A DNA stretch of 64,000 nt from Neoarius graeffei (taxonomy: Eukaryota > Chordata > Actinopteri > Siluriformes > Ariidae): contig NC_083571.1 of NCBI RefSeq assembly GCF_027579695.1, positions 73,418,279 to 73,482,278 of the forward strand, given 5' to 3'. The notes under the pieces are model-generated. The model was not told where the DNA came from and ran no database searches. It worked only from the letters and a program-made list of their open reading frames with translations. Position 1 is the first letter of the stretch. Each line of letters opens with the position of its first letter. Shown here in pieces: positions 34,028-46,266 of the stretch. The position numbers and the translations under genes were made by a program.

Positions 34028-34508
34028 GATACTTAATAGTTACTATGTCTCAGAAGAGAACCGTGTGGATTTAAGTGGAATAATTGCGAGAAGTCATATG
34101 ATCAAGACAGCGTTTTAAGGTAAGGCCATTTGGTTATTAATTTTGCCCGCTGTGTCGTGTTCACTTGAGCCTATTTGGTATGCCTTGAACAAGTGCAGGT
34201 GTTGCTAGCATCGTGCTTTGAAGTTGACTCAGATGTAACTACAGTCTTAAAAAATGTTCGTTTAAAACGGTGTGTCCATGCTCATCATGTTTTACTTTTA
34301 CTTTTCTTAATGGAGAGTGTGAAATACCGCTGCATCACTTTTATGAGTGATTTTTGCAATAGAACACTAAGTTAGTGTCACTAACCCATAGTAGTAGGAT
34401 GAGTGGGTTCATGGATTTCGGTCTGTTGATTGAGAGAACCATGGTGTTTGTGTTGTTCCAGCGAGAGTGTTGTTCTGTTTCATGTGTGTGTGTGTGCGTG
34501 CGTGCGAC

Positions 34509-35905
34509 CAGGGGCGCAGATACATTTTTTGAACTGGGGGGGACAAAGCTACCAGCAAACCAACCCCAACTCCACCCCCAACATGTGTTGTGCGAGGAAT
34601 ATACTCTGATGCCCTTAAAACTGCCTTCTGAGCACTGTATCTACAGGCTACCACCGAAAGAAGGAGGCTACCAGAAAGGCATCTCTACTCCGTACGATTT
34701 TACTTTCACTACGACATTACTTTGAACAGACTATCAAAAAATTGCAAGGTGATATGATAAAGTAAGGCACAGTTTACTTACAGTCATTGTTTTTTGAAAA
34801 AACGATGCAATCGTTTTCTGCCTTTTCGGTTTGGCACCCTTCATCATGCCATGTTGGGGTCCTGAACTAGGAGCTGTCCCCGATATGCCTGTCAAACTTG
34901 TTGTGGGTAACCATAGCAACCAAGCTCGAGCTCGCAACCTGTGCAGTCTGCGCAGCTCAACCAACCGAATATCAGTCTTTGTTTTGTTTTATGTGAGTTG
35001 TTGCAACTATGTATGTACTGCTGTGCACCTCAATAAACCGAATGGTAATTAGTAGGGCTGCACGATTATGGAAAAATGATAATCACGATTATCTTGATCA
35101 AAATTGTAATCACGATTATTAATCACAATTATGCTTGATGTTAGGGAAATCACTTAAATTTTATTTCACTATATTCAAACAAACAATATGAACAGCTTTC
35201 AGTGCAGAATGAAATTTAAAAGAGAAATTCTGATTTCCAAATGACAAATAAATTAAATTTATCCAAGAAATTACCAAAGGATGAAGGAACTGAAAACTCA
35301 ATTGCAACAATTACATAGCATTATACTGAGGCCTACAAGTTTTTAGCTAGAAAGAGCAGCCTATCAACATGCTCTGGCTTTAAACATGAGCGAAGGCAGG
35401 TCACAACATTGCCTCCAGTGCTAAATAGTCTGTTGTTCCGACATAGTTAGCTTTTCTCTCTCACCTCAATCTGTTACCTACTCTCACGCTATCACCCCTT
35501 GAAGAAGATACCGCTGCACTGAAGCTCTGCGCACTTGGCTTGCTTGCTTATTTAGGCGGAGTAATGAAACCTTACATGCGTCGGTTCGCCCCCTAATGGT
35601 TTGGCGGAGTACTGGTCAAAAAGTGCTTGATCAGATATGCAGCAGAGCTCGCATTTTAAATGGAAATAAATCGCGATTTTCATTTAATTTAATCGTGGCA
35701 GCCAAAATCGCGATTTTCGATTAATTGTGCAGCCCTAGTAATTAGTCTTTTGATTTTTTCCGTGAGGTTTGCCTTATGCAAAGAAAGACAGCATAGACGT
35801 TTTTTCCTCCCTATAAGTGGGGGGGGGGGGGGGGGGACCGAACGAGGTGAATTTAAATCTGGGTGGGACGAATCCCCCCCGTCCCCCCCTCTATCTGCGC
35901 CCGTG
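34509..35905. mobile_element. hAT element with CA(G/C)GGGCGCAGATA ends
   Basis: The terminal repeats are CAGGGGCGCAGATA and TATCTGCGCCCGTG, flanked by a perfect 8-bp duplication CGTGCGAC (34501-34508 and 35906-35913). A minus-strand frame near 34734-34964 contains KRQKTIASFF, which resembles the N-terminus of hAT/ZNF862-type transposases. The element is otherwise gutted and hosts a second hAT element. Confidence 0.8.
35053..35737. mobile_element. Nested hAT MITE with TAGGGCTGCACGATT ends
   Basis: The inverted ends are TAGGGCTGCACGATT and AATTGTGCAGCCCTA, flanked by the 8-bp duplication GTAATTAG (35045-35052 and 35738-35745). 685 bp with no coding capacity. It lies wholly inside the 34509-35905 element, so it is younger. 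Confidence 0.85.
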
Positions 35906-36219
35906 CGTGCGACTAACTACTGTATTTGAAATGCACACTCGCTTGACTGGATCTGGGTATGTAAGGCTGTAATCGGGTGGAATCCGCGTCTCCTTCAGTT
36001 TATCTAGAGCAGATGTAAAACCTGCGACTGTTAAACCACAGCTGTGCGCTTCTGCTTCTAAAATAACCTGTCCTTCGTAATCGTGTTAACTGAGAATTGT
36101 CATTGACAGACAGGCTTCAGATTCTTCCGTCATCACTCAAAAAAAAAAAAAAAAACGTCGTTTTTACGGATTAGGCCTATAAGTAGTAGGCAGTTTAACG
36201 AAATATTGCAATTGCAAGC

Positions 36220-37127
36220 TTAACCCTCATCCTACCATGCTATTTTACACCTTAATCTTACCATGTGGGGTCCGTTTGGACCCCAATACTTTTCTTTAAA
36301 ATTAAAGCTTATAAAGACAAAATCACCAGATAAGTTTTGTTCAGAACATCTTGTATTAATAACAGCAATACACTAAAGGGCCCAAGGCATAAAGAACACA
36401 CTTAACCTTCATCCTACCAGCCAATTTTACATACACAAACTGGCGGGGTCCGTATGGACCCCAGGAGGGAATACCTTGAAATCAATGCAGTAAGAACCAA
36501 TTCAATGCAGCAAACAGACATAACTTTATTGAAGAACAAAATCCACTATGGCTGAATATCAATGATGTATTGTAAATGCAATAACATTGCAATAATATTG
36601 CAATAACTAGCATACATGTAGCAAATTATAGCGCCACAAAAAAAAATTGGCATTATATACATGATTTTTGCAGCTCATGCAGCTGTAAAACATTCTGGAT
36701 TACAACTTAAGTCTTTTCTTACAGAATTTAAAACAAAAAAGTAATTGTAAAATAATTTAGGGCTTTTGTTTTGCAGCCTGTGCTTATTGCAGCAGTGGGG
36801 TCCACACGGACCCAAAGAAGGAATGCCTTGGTAGTTTCATTATGGAACATAAAATAAATAAAAGAAGTTAACTTTCAGTGTGCTATTCAATTATAAAATG
36901 AAAGACAGATAAACTTTACTCTGGGGTCCGGTTGGACCCCAGTAACAAATTAATTATACCTTCACGATGCAAAAAGCTGATCTTCTGGTGCTTTAGTGTT
37001 TTAATTAAGACATAAATTCCGACAGATTCATAAAACGGTGAGGCAGTATTTCACATATTTTTAAAATGGCAAAAAAACATATAGGTGCGGGGTCCAGATG
37101 GACCCCACTTGGTAGGATGAAGGTTAA
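36220..37127. mobile_element. piggyBac-like MITE with GGGGTCC hairpins
   Basis: Flanked by TTAA (36220-36223 and 37124-37127), with ends CCCTCATCCTACCA and TGGTAGGATGAAGG. A second left-end-like sequence TTAACCTTCATCCTACCA occurs at 36402, so this may be two elements, one nested or partly duplicated. Five GGGGTCC-N4-GGACCC(C) inverted repeats lie inside. No transposase. Confidence 0.75.
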
Positions 37128-37746
37128 AAGGATTTCGGACGCCTGATTGGTTAAAATGCAGGAAATTGCATCTAAGAAATACAAAATTTTCTGGGGGAGG
37201 ACCCCCAGACCCCCCTTCAAAAAAATGTCCCAGGTCACGTCACAGCACCCCCTGCGGACAATGTCTTCTCGCGCCGATGTGTCTGGGCGCGCGCTTAGCG
37301 CATCACGGACCTCTGGGATTTTACAATGCTGCTCCGGCGCTGCGCATCTCTGCCCCTTTTCCCTGAGCAGCAGGGTTTGAAACTCCAGCTATATGTCGCC
37401 AAATAGTGCGCTTGTCAGTCATCAGCAACTTTGTTGCTTCGTTCATTAACCGCAGGTTACCGCATCACTGATTTTATCTGACGTTAATGAACGTTCTAAA
37501 CAATTCTAACATGTTGTCAAAATGTTTATGCAGGTGCTCATGGGAGTTGCGTAATATCACATTGCAATGCGTTTATTAGATCAGATGCCTTCAGAGAAAA
37601 CTACAAATATTGTATACCACAGAATAAACCACCCGCCAAAGTGGCTAGTGGGACTAAAGTCATTACCCGCCAAAGCCGAATTTTACCCGCATTTGGCGGG
37701 TGGGCGGGTGCTAATGTAAAGCCCTGGGCTCTGCTGGGACAGACAG

Positions 37747-37867
37747 TACGTGATACTGCGACAAGGCAGCTCCTCTACTGTACTTCAGTGAGGCCCTGCC
37801 TTGAATATGCATGTAATTTATGGTCACCATACACAGTAAAGCACAAAGCTCGAATACAGAGACATAT
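37747..37867 (+). pseudogene. LINE reverse transcriptase fragment, unit B
   Basis: Short copy of the unit-A fragment (RQLLYC..VRPCLEYA). It breaks off after CGAATACAGAGA and joins DNA that corresponds to about 20020 in unit A. A deletion of about 0.9 kb removed its (CTAAA)n tail and following spacer. Confidence 0.75.
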
Positions 37868-38019
37868 AATCACTTCTCTAATCACTGGGCCATGGCTTCC
37901 CCCAGAAAATCCTCTGAGAACATTAACATTATATAATTTATCATCACATTCTAAATTTTATTTTTACCCTTTCTTTATCCTGCTATAAATAAACGAAAAA
38001 GGCAGGAAGCGTCATTTGG

Positions 38020-38210
38020 TAATAATGTTGTTTTTCAGGTTGTCAGCCAAGCTGTGATTGGCTGCCAGGCCCTTTTGACATCATGGGTTTTGCATCATGA
38101 GAGTAAATACGTTGTTACTCCTGTTGAATAAATATCGCATTTACCTGCTCGATATTTTAGACTTTGCCACTAGACTGAGAACACTCCATCTCTGCTACCT
38201 GTGGACTCAG
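38020..38210 (+). promoter_or_regulatory. Promoter and non-coding first exon of SEA gene copy 2
   Basis: Same elements as copy 1: inverted CCAAT (GATTGG near 38057), TATA-like AATAAATAT (38127-38135) and a 5'UTR exon ending CTCAG at 38210. The donor reads GTGACT where copy 1 has GTGAGT, a weaker consensus. Confidence 0.5.
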
Positions 38211-38848
38211 GTGACTTATTACTTTACTTTGTCCCGAGAATCACCAGACTGTAAGATGATATAAAATGTATCAGGCTCTTATAGACAATTTAAATATTAA
38301 GATATTTAATATTCACTGAAACATTATGCTTAAAAATGTTATATTCACTTACAGTGTACATGATAGAATATTTTGTCTGCTGTCAAGAAAATTGCTTTAA
38401 ATATACAAATTAATTAATTAATTAATTAATTAATTAAAACTATCTTATTATAATTATACAGCTGTCATTTAAAATTATTATTATTATTATTATTATTATT
38501 GTTGGTGTTGTTGTTGTTGTTGTTGCTATAACTTTATTTATTCTGAACTTTTCAAAAAGTTACAAAGTGCTTTACAAGCAGTAAAACATTTCAAAACTGA
38601 GATGAGTGAAATTAGGCAATTAAAATAATGAAAATTAAAATGGAAAAGCAAGAGCATTAATAAAAAACCATGTATGAATACATATTGAAAATAAATAAAA
38701 TAGAAATAAAATAGGGGGAAAATGACAACAGTAATCATAAAACAGGGAAGATAAGTAAGATAAGATTTATACAGCCACAGAGACACTTTACTTGCATAGC
38801 TGATATATAATCTGATATATAATTTACTTTTAGGTTGTAAACAACACT

Positions 38849-40681
38849 ATGGACAGGAAGATTATACTGGCCGTTTTGTGTCTGATTGGTAAGTGTTCAC
38901 TGAACTTCATCTCAGTTTCTGTAGTCACTTCTATTATCCTGCTGAAATATATTTGCTAGAAATAGCATTGTAGATTAATTTACAGGTCGTTTTTTTTATT
39001 TAACTACTGTCAGTTTACATATTATACTAAAGTTCCTCGAGAACTGTGACATTTGTGACACAATAACATTGGCAGTAAACCACAAAATTGTCAAACTTGT
39101 TCTTGTTAACGTTAATCTTCATTCATCTATGAATTCTGTGATAAATAGTGAGCGATCTATTGATTTATCCTGACATCTCGTGCACGGTGGTGTAGTGGTT
39201 AGCGCTGTCGCCTCACAGCAAGAAGGTCCTGGGTTCGAGCCCCGGGGCCGGCGAGGGCCTTTCTGTGCGGAGTTTGCTTGTTCTCCCTGTGTCCGCGTGG
39301 GTTTCCTCCGGGTGCTCCGGTTTCCCCCACAGTCCAAAGACATGCAGGTTAGGTTAACTGGTGAGTCTAAATTGACCATAGGTGTGAGTGTGAATGGTTG
39401 TCTGTGTCTATGTGTCAGCCCTGTGATGACCTGGCGACTTGTCCAGCCTTTCGCCCATAGGCAGCTGGGATAGGCTCCAGCTTGCCTGCGACCCTGTAGA
39501 AGGATAAAGCAGCTAGAGATAATGAGATGAGATAATGAGATGAGATCTCGTGTTGAGTGCTTGGCCTTTTATCACAAAGAACTTATCAGTGTCTTGTTTT
39601 CACTTAGATGCATATCTGTACTGAAGTAAGAGTGCCTGTCAGAATGATCGTGAGACAGATTATTTCAGAAGGTTTCATTGTGTAAACAGCATGATGGTGG
39701 TAGCTTAGCAATGCCTAACTGGATATATCTGCTGATGGTCATATTTGTGACATATGCTGCTTTAATAAGTCGATTAATTTAATTTGAATATCATTACGTC
39801 CCAAGGGTTGGGTTGAAACGCTGTTTTGATGTCATCCATCAAGTCCTTATTTGAGATGGTTCTTGTCATCACATCTGATGATCTATACTCAGGAAATGTT
39901 GCAGTTGGTCAAACAGAGAAGAGTAGTATAGAGGAGAAATATTCCAAATGTTCCATGGAAAATACACACTGCTTTCTTTTTATTATCATTGTTTACTTCC
40001 AGCATTTAAAAAGGTGGAGGGGCAGGGAATAACATCTATAATTTATATATAATTTAAGAGTTTATATTTAACTTTTGGCATTTGAAGCTGAACTGTGTTT
40101 CATCTGAATAACAAAAAGAGTACACAGAAAAGTTCTAACCCTTTTATTCAAGCAAAAAAAAAAATCCCCACAAAACGTAGTTTTTTTCATTTCTCCTTTT
40201 ATGTAATTTGTACTTTGATATAGATGTGCTCAGTCCGTTAACTTTCAGTTTCTCCTCCAAAATTATTTTCGTGGAAGATTAATGATAGAGTAAATAATCC
40301 ACTTCATTCACATTCATTCCACCTGTGAGTGAGTCTGTACTGCGCCTCCTGGCGACGTGTTACGGAAACGTCACCAACATGGACTAGAATATATTAACCC
40401 AGTGGGGCTCAAAACTCAGTGGGTGTGTCACACTGTGTAGTCATGTTATACACTGGCACTGATTGGCTGTATGAACCTCCAGTAGAGCGTATCCCTGCCT
40501 CCAGCACTGGGCAAGTTCCAGTTCACTCACAGCCTCGCTTCACATCATTCTGCCAGTGGTGCTGTTACACTCAGTCTAAAAAAATCACAAAGAATCCTCT
40601 TTAAAATGTTTATTAATCACAGATAAGGTGATGTGAAGGCTTAAAATATGGAACCTTATATTTATTTTTCTTTTACCTTTT

Positions 40682-40712
<31 letters not shown>

Positions 40713-42123
40713 GTAATCCTGCTAGTCCATTGATATGAGCCGCCCCTGACTCTGCAGTTTACCTCAAAGATTAAAATCATAGATTAAACAGATCTGTGAT
40801 TCAACTGAGCTTTATGAAGCACATTGCCTTGTTTCTGTTTTATCAGCATCAGTTTCTAATTTTGAGTCCAACTTTGTTATGGTCCACTATTCTATTCTAA
40901 TCATCTTCAATGGTCATGACTTCAGTCCTAAGTGCAGCTCAGGTGGGCTCTGCAGTGGACCCGACTTCACCCGCAAGCACAGCTCAGATCGACCCCACAA
41001 TGGACGTGACTTCACCCGCAATCACAGATGAGATCAACCTTACAGTGGGCAAGACTTCGCCCCCGAACACAGCTGGCACAACTTCAACAAATGCACCAGT
41101 AACTGAAGTTTTCACATTGATCTTCCGCATCAAGGAAACCTTTGTTCCAGCACTGGCTAACCCAAATTCTAAACAATTTAAAGACAAAGCTGAAAAAGTC
41201 ACTCGTGAGGTATGTTTTCCAGATAATGCCACCATTTACAATTTATTTAATTCTTCTAAACATGAGAGATTTTGCCACATGAAAACTTCTATTGCCATAT
41301 AAGACAACCCGAAGAACGCATCTGGTTCTAATCATGCATTTCTGTTCACAGTGTGTGTGCAGGACATGTGTGACTTTGGCCCTTTTATTCAAATTTTCAC
41401 GTCTGATTTCAGTGAAATCCAATTCAATTGACATAAAATTAGGCACAATCTGAATATGATTTAGGGCATTTGTAAGTCTCATCGCATATTAGTTGTTATT
41501 GCTAAATTTATCTATGGCTAAATAACAAACCATTTTATCTGTGGGTTTTTGATCACCGAATTCATCATCATCTTCTTCTTCTTAGATTGAACCATTGTAC
41601 AAGAAAGCCTTTAAAAACTTCCATCTCATGCAAATCTTCCAGTTCAGGTAAGAAGACGGATATGGCTCTGAATGTTTATTTCTTTGTTGATTAATGGTTG
41701 AATTTTCACCTGTATCTCTTTATTTGTGCAATTTCAGGAATGGTTCTATTGTGACACACAGCCTCATGTCTTTCCTTTCTGGCGCTAACGTGACTGACAC
41801 CAAAGTGAAAGACGTTCTTGCAAAAGGAGTGAGCAGCTTGACCTTTCCTGTTGAGCCAAACTCCATCAATGTCACCCATGTTATTAGTCAGTATCAACAT
41901 GCTATGATATTCCTGTTATTTATTAATTAGTGCTTATTAATTGTAAATAATCCAAACCCAAATTTCTTGTATACTTTAGGTTTAAAGATGTATTATACAT
42001 TTAATTTCATGTTTATTTTTATATTTTGCAGGTAATTCCATGCCACCAGTGATTGCCAGCTCACTTTCCATGATATGGCTGTCTCTTCTACCACTTCTAC
42101 TTTCAGCGGCATTGCACTGTTAG
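38849..42123 (+). CDS. SEA-domain, mucin-like, probably GPI-anchored protein, copy 2
   Basis: Coding exons 38849-38888, 40926-41209, 41586-41647, 41738-41886 and 42032-42123, each exactly as long as in copy 1 and with GT/AG borders. The product is again 208 residues. Relative to copy 1 there are four replacements, all before the SEA domain: A14V in the signal peptide, then E34Q, T67S and A68T in the linker. SEA and GPI-signal exons read identical. An AATAAA lies at 42551-42556. This is the cleanest copy in the window: no ERV, only a SINE in its first coding intron. It probably encodes a self-cleaving, O-glycosylated cell-surface protein; this is inferred from domain order, not from a recognised orthologue. 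Confidence 0.78.
39183..39544 (+). mobile_element. DANA/Mermaid-type SINE in intron of SEA gene copy 2
   Basis: Full-length tRNA-derived SINE. It has an A-box-like GGTGTAGTGG and a B-box-like GGGTTCGAGCC, then the conserved body and a GAGAT-repeat tail. It is flanked by ATCTCGTG (39175-39182 and 39545-39552). Gene copy 1 has the empty site at about 21347. Confidence 0.9.
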
Positions 42124-42615
42124 CTCTAAGCCTGATCAGAAAACGCACACAATAACTTAACAACGCTATTTAACATTTCAACCTATTCTACTGTTGTAAG
42201 TAGTTCCTTTTGTAACATGTATATTTGCTTTTTATTTATTAATATTTAATTCATAAGCTAAATGGAATCGGGTGTTTTTATAAACAATATCTGCTTTCAT
42301 GAGAAAAACAAATTTTAAATTATGAAACTGAGGATTTAATGATGGTGATGACATACCTGAACACTTCTCCACTTCTAAACAGTCCTATTGATTGCTGTCT
42401 TTCATTTATTCAATTTAAATCAATAGGAATATTCTTGAAACAGATGTATAGTTAACAGGATAAACTAATATGTCAATGTCTAGTCATTTATATGTACACT
42501 AATTTATATATTGTGTATGGGAGTGTGAAATAACTATAAATGTTTTATGTAATAAACTTTGCACATTTTATTTGTGTCATTCAATTTCATTATTTCTTAA
42601 AATACAATTTTCACA

Positions 42616-42967
42616 GGCAGCACGGTGGTGTAGTAGTTAGTGCTGTCGCCTCACAGCAAGAAGGTCCTGGGTTCGAGCCCCGGGGCCGGCAAGGGCCTTT
42701 CTGTGCGGAGTTTGCATGTTCTCACCGTGTCCGTGTGGGTTTCCTCAGGGTGCTCTGGTTTCCCCCACAGTCCAAAGACATGCAGGTTAGGTTAACTGGT
42801 GACTCTAAATTGACCGTAGGTGTGAATGGTTGTCTGTGTCTATGTGTCGGCCCTGTGATGACCTGGCAACTTGTCCAGGGTGTACCCCGCCTTTCGCCCG
42901 TAGTCAGCCGGGATAGGCTCCAGCTTGCCTGCGACCCTGTAGAAGGATAAAGCGGCTAGAGATGATG
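42616..42967 (+). mobile_element. DANA/Mermaid-type SINE downstream of SEA gene copy 2
   Basis: Full-length copy starting GGCAGCACGGTGGTG and ending in a GATGATATGATA tail just after the polyadenylation region of copy 2. It occupies the place of 31140-31740 in copy 1. Confidence 0.88.
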
Positions 42968-43493
42968 ATATGATATAATTTGTTTTTTTATTTGTAACTA
43001 AAAGGTACTTTATATGGTAGACTTTACAGTAACCATCTTCATGGTACTGTAGACTAAGTATCAGCCTTTTGGTAATGTATTTTGGCATTGAAGACCCTCC
43101 TCATTCACTATGTACAAGTAAAAGGATTTTATTTAATTATTGTTGATCTTTACAGTCCTATTCTTTTGAAAATTACATCATAAAATCTCAGACTTTCCTG
43201 TGTGTGATATGCTCAAATAGGTTTTAAAGTTCACTGATAAATAAAAAATTTGTTCAAAAGAAATTTTTGCATCTGAATTCTGTTCCAAAAATCACTTAAA
43301 GCTTGTCCACCATTAGATTGCATCAATTTGTAGGTAAGCAGTGCTGCATGTGTGATGTCATATGCGCCACTGCCTTCTTTTGTGTCCACACTGACTCTAT
43401 AATATTCTTTGCAATGTCATGCATTCTTGATTCTAATTCTTTTGAAAAAGATGATGAAAGCTACAACGGGATGGTACACAAGTGTCAGATTAA
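42968..43493. other. 3' flank of SEA gene copy 2
   Basis: Matches 31755-31975 and 1122-1490. No gene. Confidence 0.6.
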
Positions 43494-43852
43494 TCTCATC
43501 TCATTATCTCTAGCCACTTTATCCTTCTACAGGGTCGCAGGCAAGCTGGAGCCTATCCTAGCTGACTATGGGCGAAAGGCGGGGTACACCCTGGACAAGT
43601 CGCCAGGTCATCACAGGGCTGACACATAGACAAGACAACCATTCATACCTATGGTCAATTTAGAGTCACCAGTTAACCTAACCTGCATGTCTTTGGACTG
43701 TGGGGGAAACCGGAGCACCCGGAGGAAACCCACGCGGATACGGGGAGAACATGCAAACTCCACACAGAAAGGCCCTCGCCGGCCCCGGGGCTCGAACCCA
43801 GGACCTTCTTGCTGTGAGGCGACAGCGCTAACCACTACACCACCGTGCAACC
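43494..43852 (-). mobile_element. DANA/Mermaid-type SINE, minus strand
   Basis: Reverse-orientation full-length SINE, with a CATCTCATTATCTCTAGCC tail complement on the left and the tRNA head complement ending CACCACCGTGC on the right. Absent from the homologous place near 1492 in the first unit. Confidence 0.9.
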
Positions 43853-45159
43853 CTTGTCAGATTAATAATTATATAATTTTATAATATTAATCATTTTATT
43901 TAGGTGCTTATAGTAGGAAATATTGAGTGCTGTTTATGACTTAATCCCACAACACTGTTAACTATACGTAACTATAGCTGTACCTATACATATAACTATG
44001 ATTATACCTATACATGAATTTATTTCCAGTCTGGAGCAGTCACAGCACATCTATAATCCTGGCTATAGTATGTTGGCTAATGTGGGAAAATGTCACAGTT
44101 CTAGGGATTCTTTGACACTTCTACAATCAACTTCTCCTTCATTGATGCAACACGGATGTACAAAGATGTTCGGGAAAAATAGCCCATGCTCAGACAACGT
44201 TACATGTAATCAATTACCTGATTGGTCAGATTTTTTATTGGATCAGGTTCAGGTTTGGAAAAAATCCTCCCCCCCCCACACACACCTCTACCTAATGTAG
44301 CACAAAATAAAAAGGGTCTTTATTGTCCTAATTGGTACTTTTAAAACCAGAAAAGGTTGTAATTTTATGAGCAACTTAGTTTTGGAGGTTAATCCAAACA
44401 AATTCCTGGCTTCTGCATGCTCGCTGCACACAGTGCATATGGCACAATGCATCACCCACTTCTGCTGGCTCCAGCGCTGAAAGTGAAAGTGCCTAACCCA
44501 AGCTTGACACTGACTGGGCGGTGAGCTCTTTGGGATCGCACTTCTGACTTTTGTTTCCTTTTTGTAGGAACCGCTACAAACTGTCCCAGAAAAACTGTCC
44601 AAGAAAAAAAAAAGAAAGAAACACAGTTCAATAAAATATCAAAAATAAACTCAAATCTCAGATCTCACAGATCAATATATATAAGCAATAACTCAAATTT
44701 CCACAGTTTGGTGTATCACCAGTCCTTTATCTAAGTATTTTATCAGTCCAAATGAAATTCACTGTGTATTGCTGCAAAAACCTGATAGTTTTGTGCTACC
44801 ATGATCCAAATGTTAGAATCAGTGTCTTTGTCCACAGTGTGCAGGTGAGTTTTGCAGAATAGGTGATCCTCCCAGTGTCTCTCCTATGGGTTGCTCACCA
44901 TCTTCTTTCCACAGCTCCAGGTGTTTTCACACACCAGTGATCCCAACTAAAAAACCTGGCCAAATCCTCGTTCAAAACTCAAATACAACAGGATCCAGCA
45001 ACGTGGACAGCAGGTGAATACAATTTTTCCCAAGAATGAAAGAAAAACAAGATGTAAAACCTCAAAATGCACTTCTTTTACTCCTATTTACTTTCTCTTT
45101 TCCTCGCGTTTTCGACTTTTCCATCTGCCGTCTCTAGCGTTCGGCTCTTGCTCTAATTA
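43853..45159. other. Array spacer with empty site of ERV1
   Basis: Homologous to 1493-1843 plus 10352-10940 and 12500-12850. The uninterrupted CATG at 44203-44206 is the target used by ERV1 in the other unit. No gene recognised. Confidence 0.7.
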
Positions 45160-45639
45160 TGTTAGGGTTTTGCTGGGATTCGAACCTGGTTCGTTGGTGT
45201 GATAATCCAGCAAACCCCCACTAGGCCACCAGGGGGATGACTCAAATGCAGAGGCGTGAGGCGGAAGTAGAAAAAGAATCAAAAGGTTTATTTAAACTAT
45301 ATACACTATATACAGGGCAAAACAAAAGACAAAAAAAAAAACCAAAGAGTATAATCCAAAAGAAAAGCAAAGTGCAAAAATTCAAAAGCTAAGAAGATCA
45401 AAAAACACAGTACAAAGGAAACTGGAGATAAACATAACAGCACAAAGACTCCGTGACAAGAGGACTGAACTCAGGGGTATAAATAGACAAACTAATTAAG
45501 GACACAGGTGAAGATAATTAGGCAATTAACACAAACACAAGACACAGGAACAGTGGCGGCCTCTAGAGGCCAAAATAAACACGACATGAAAAGGAAATAA
45601 CAGCGGCCTCTAGAGGCCAAAACAGTCCTAGTCCTAACA
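45160..45639 (-). repeat. Solo LTR of the Sushi-type retrotransposon
   Basis: 480 bp, reverse complement of 58928-59405, with ends TGTTAGG/CCTAACA. Flanked by a 5-bp duplication AATTA (45155-45159 and 45640-45644). It has both GGCCTCTAGAGGCC palindromes. The internal region was lost by LTR-LTR recombination. Unit A lacks it (about 12833). Confidence 0.92.
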
Positions 45640-45972
45640 AATTATTCTCCCTCCCTCCAGCAATGGTGCTGTAGTTACCTGATTGGCTGTTACCGCTGCG
45701 CTTGATTTAGTATTGATCTAAGCTTCTATTAGTTTATTATCATATTCACCGAGGTTACACAGTCATTCCCCCATTCCTTTTTTCAGAACTGTTCAAGCTG
45801 AGAGAGGTTGCTTGCCTCAGCTGAGGGTATGTTGTGATCAAAGGCCAAAACACCCAGTGATGTTCACGTACCCAACTGATGATGTCTCGTAATGGTAGTA
45901 ACATCATCTAGAAGTCATCTGCCACTCAAATCAGTTGCAGTGCAGGAACTTCAGAGAATGTAACTCACAGTC

Positions 45973-46266
45973 CTAGTAATCAGTCTGAATATCTGAAACA
46001 ACAGGAATTTTAGCCCATTCCTCCATACAGAATAGCTTCACCTCTGAGATGTTGGAGGGTTTTCTCGCATCAGCTGCTCGCTTCAGGTCGTTCCACAGCA
46101 TTTCGATTGGATTAAGGTCAGGACTTTGACTTGGCCATTCCAAAACATTAACTTTATTCTTCTTTAACCATTCTTTGGTAGAATGACTTGTGTGCTTATG
46201 GTCGTTGTCTTGCTGCATGATCCACCTCCTCTTGAGATTCAGGGTTTTTTTCTTAATTTCACACAA
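45973..46266 (-). pseudogene. Tc1-like transposase C-terminal fragment, unit C
   Basis: 98 codons with RRWIMQQDND and WPSQSPDLNPIEMLW, the second D and the E of DD34E. The N-terminal two thirds are missing. It is open here, unlike the copy at 13161-13436. The frame running into the neighbouring LINE gives a false N-terminus. Confidence 0.85.

Larger units (their letters stand above)
33633..37285. mobile_element. Composite insertion inside the unit-B hAT element
   Basis: Absent from units A and C. It is bordered by related GC-rich ends (GTGCGGCAGCACCCCCTGG on the left, CAGCACCCCCTGCGGAC on the right), suggesting one host transposon that later received the hAT and piggyBac-like elements listed separately. 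No intact gene. Confidence 0.5.
32881..37726. mobile_element. Large hAT-like element, unit B (5' truncated, with insertion)
   Basis: 32881-33632 and 37286-37726 match 16920-17660 and 17690-18128 of the unit-A element, ending in the same GCTAATGTAAAGCCCTG repeat. The left end is absent, probably at the duplication junction. The middle (33633-37285) is later inserted DNA. Confidence 0.65.

Noticed and set aside
39180-39473. ORFs inside SINEs (several positions) as proteins
   Set aside because: They are tRNA-derived repeats read through by chance. The same peptide recurs in every SINE copy on either strand.
40419-40604. 61-codon ORF shared by copies 2 and 3 as an exon
   Set aside because: It is intronic sequence of the SEA gene, shared by duplication. 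In copy 1 ERV2 splits it, and no splice signals support it.
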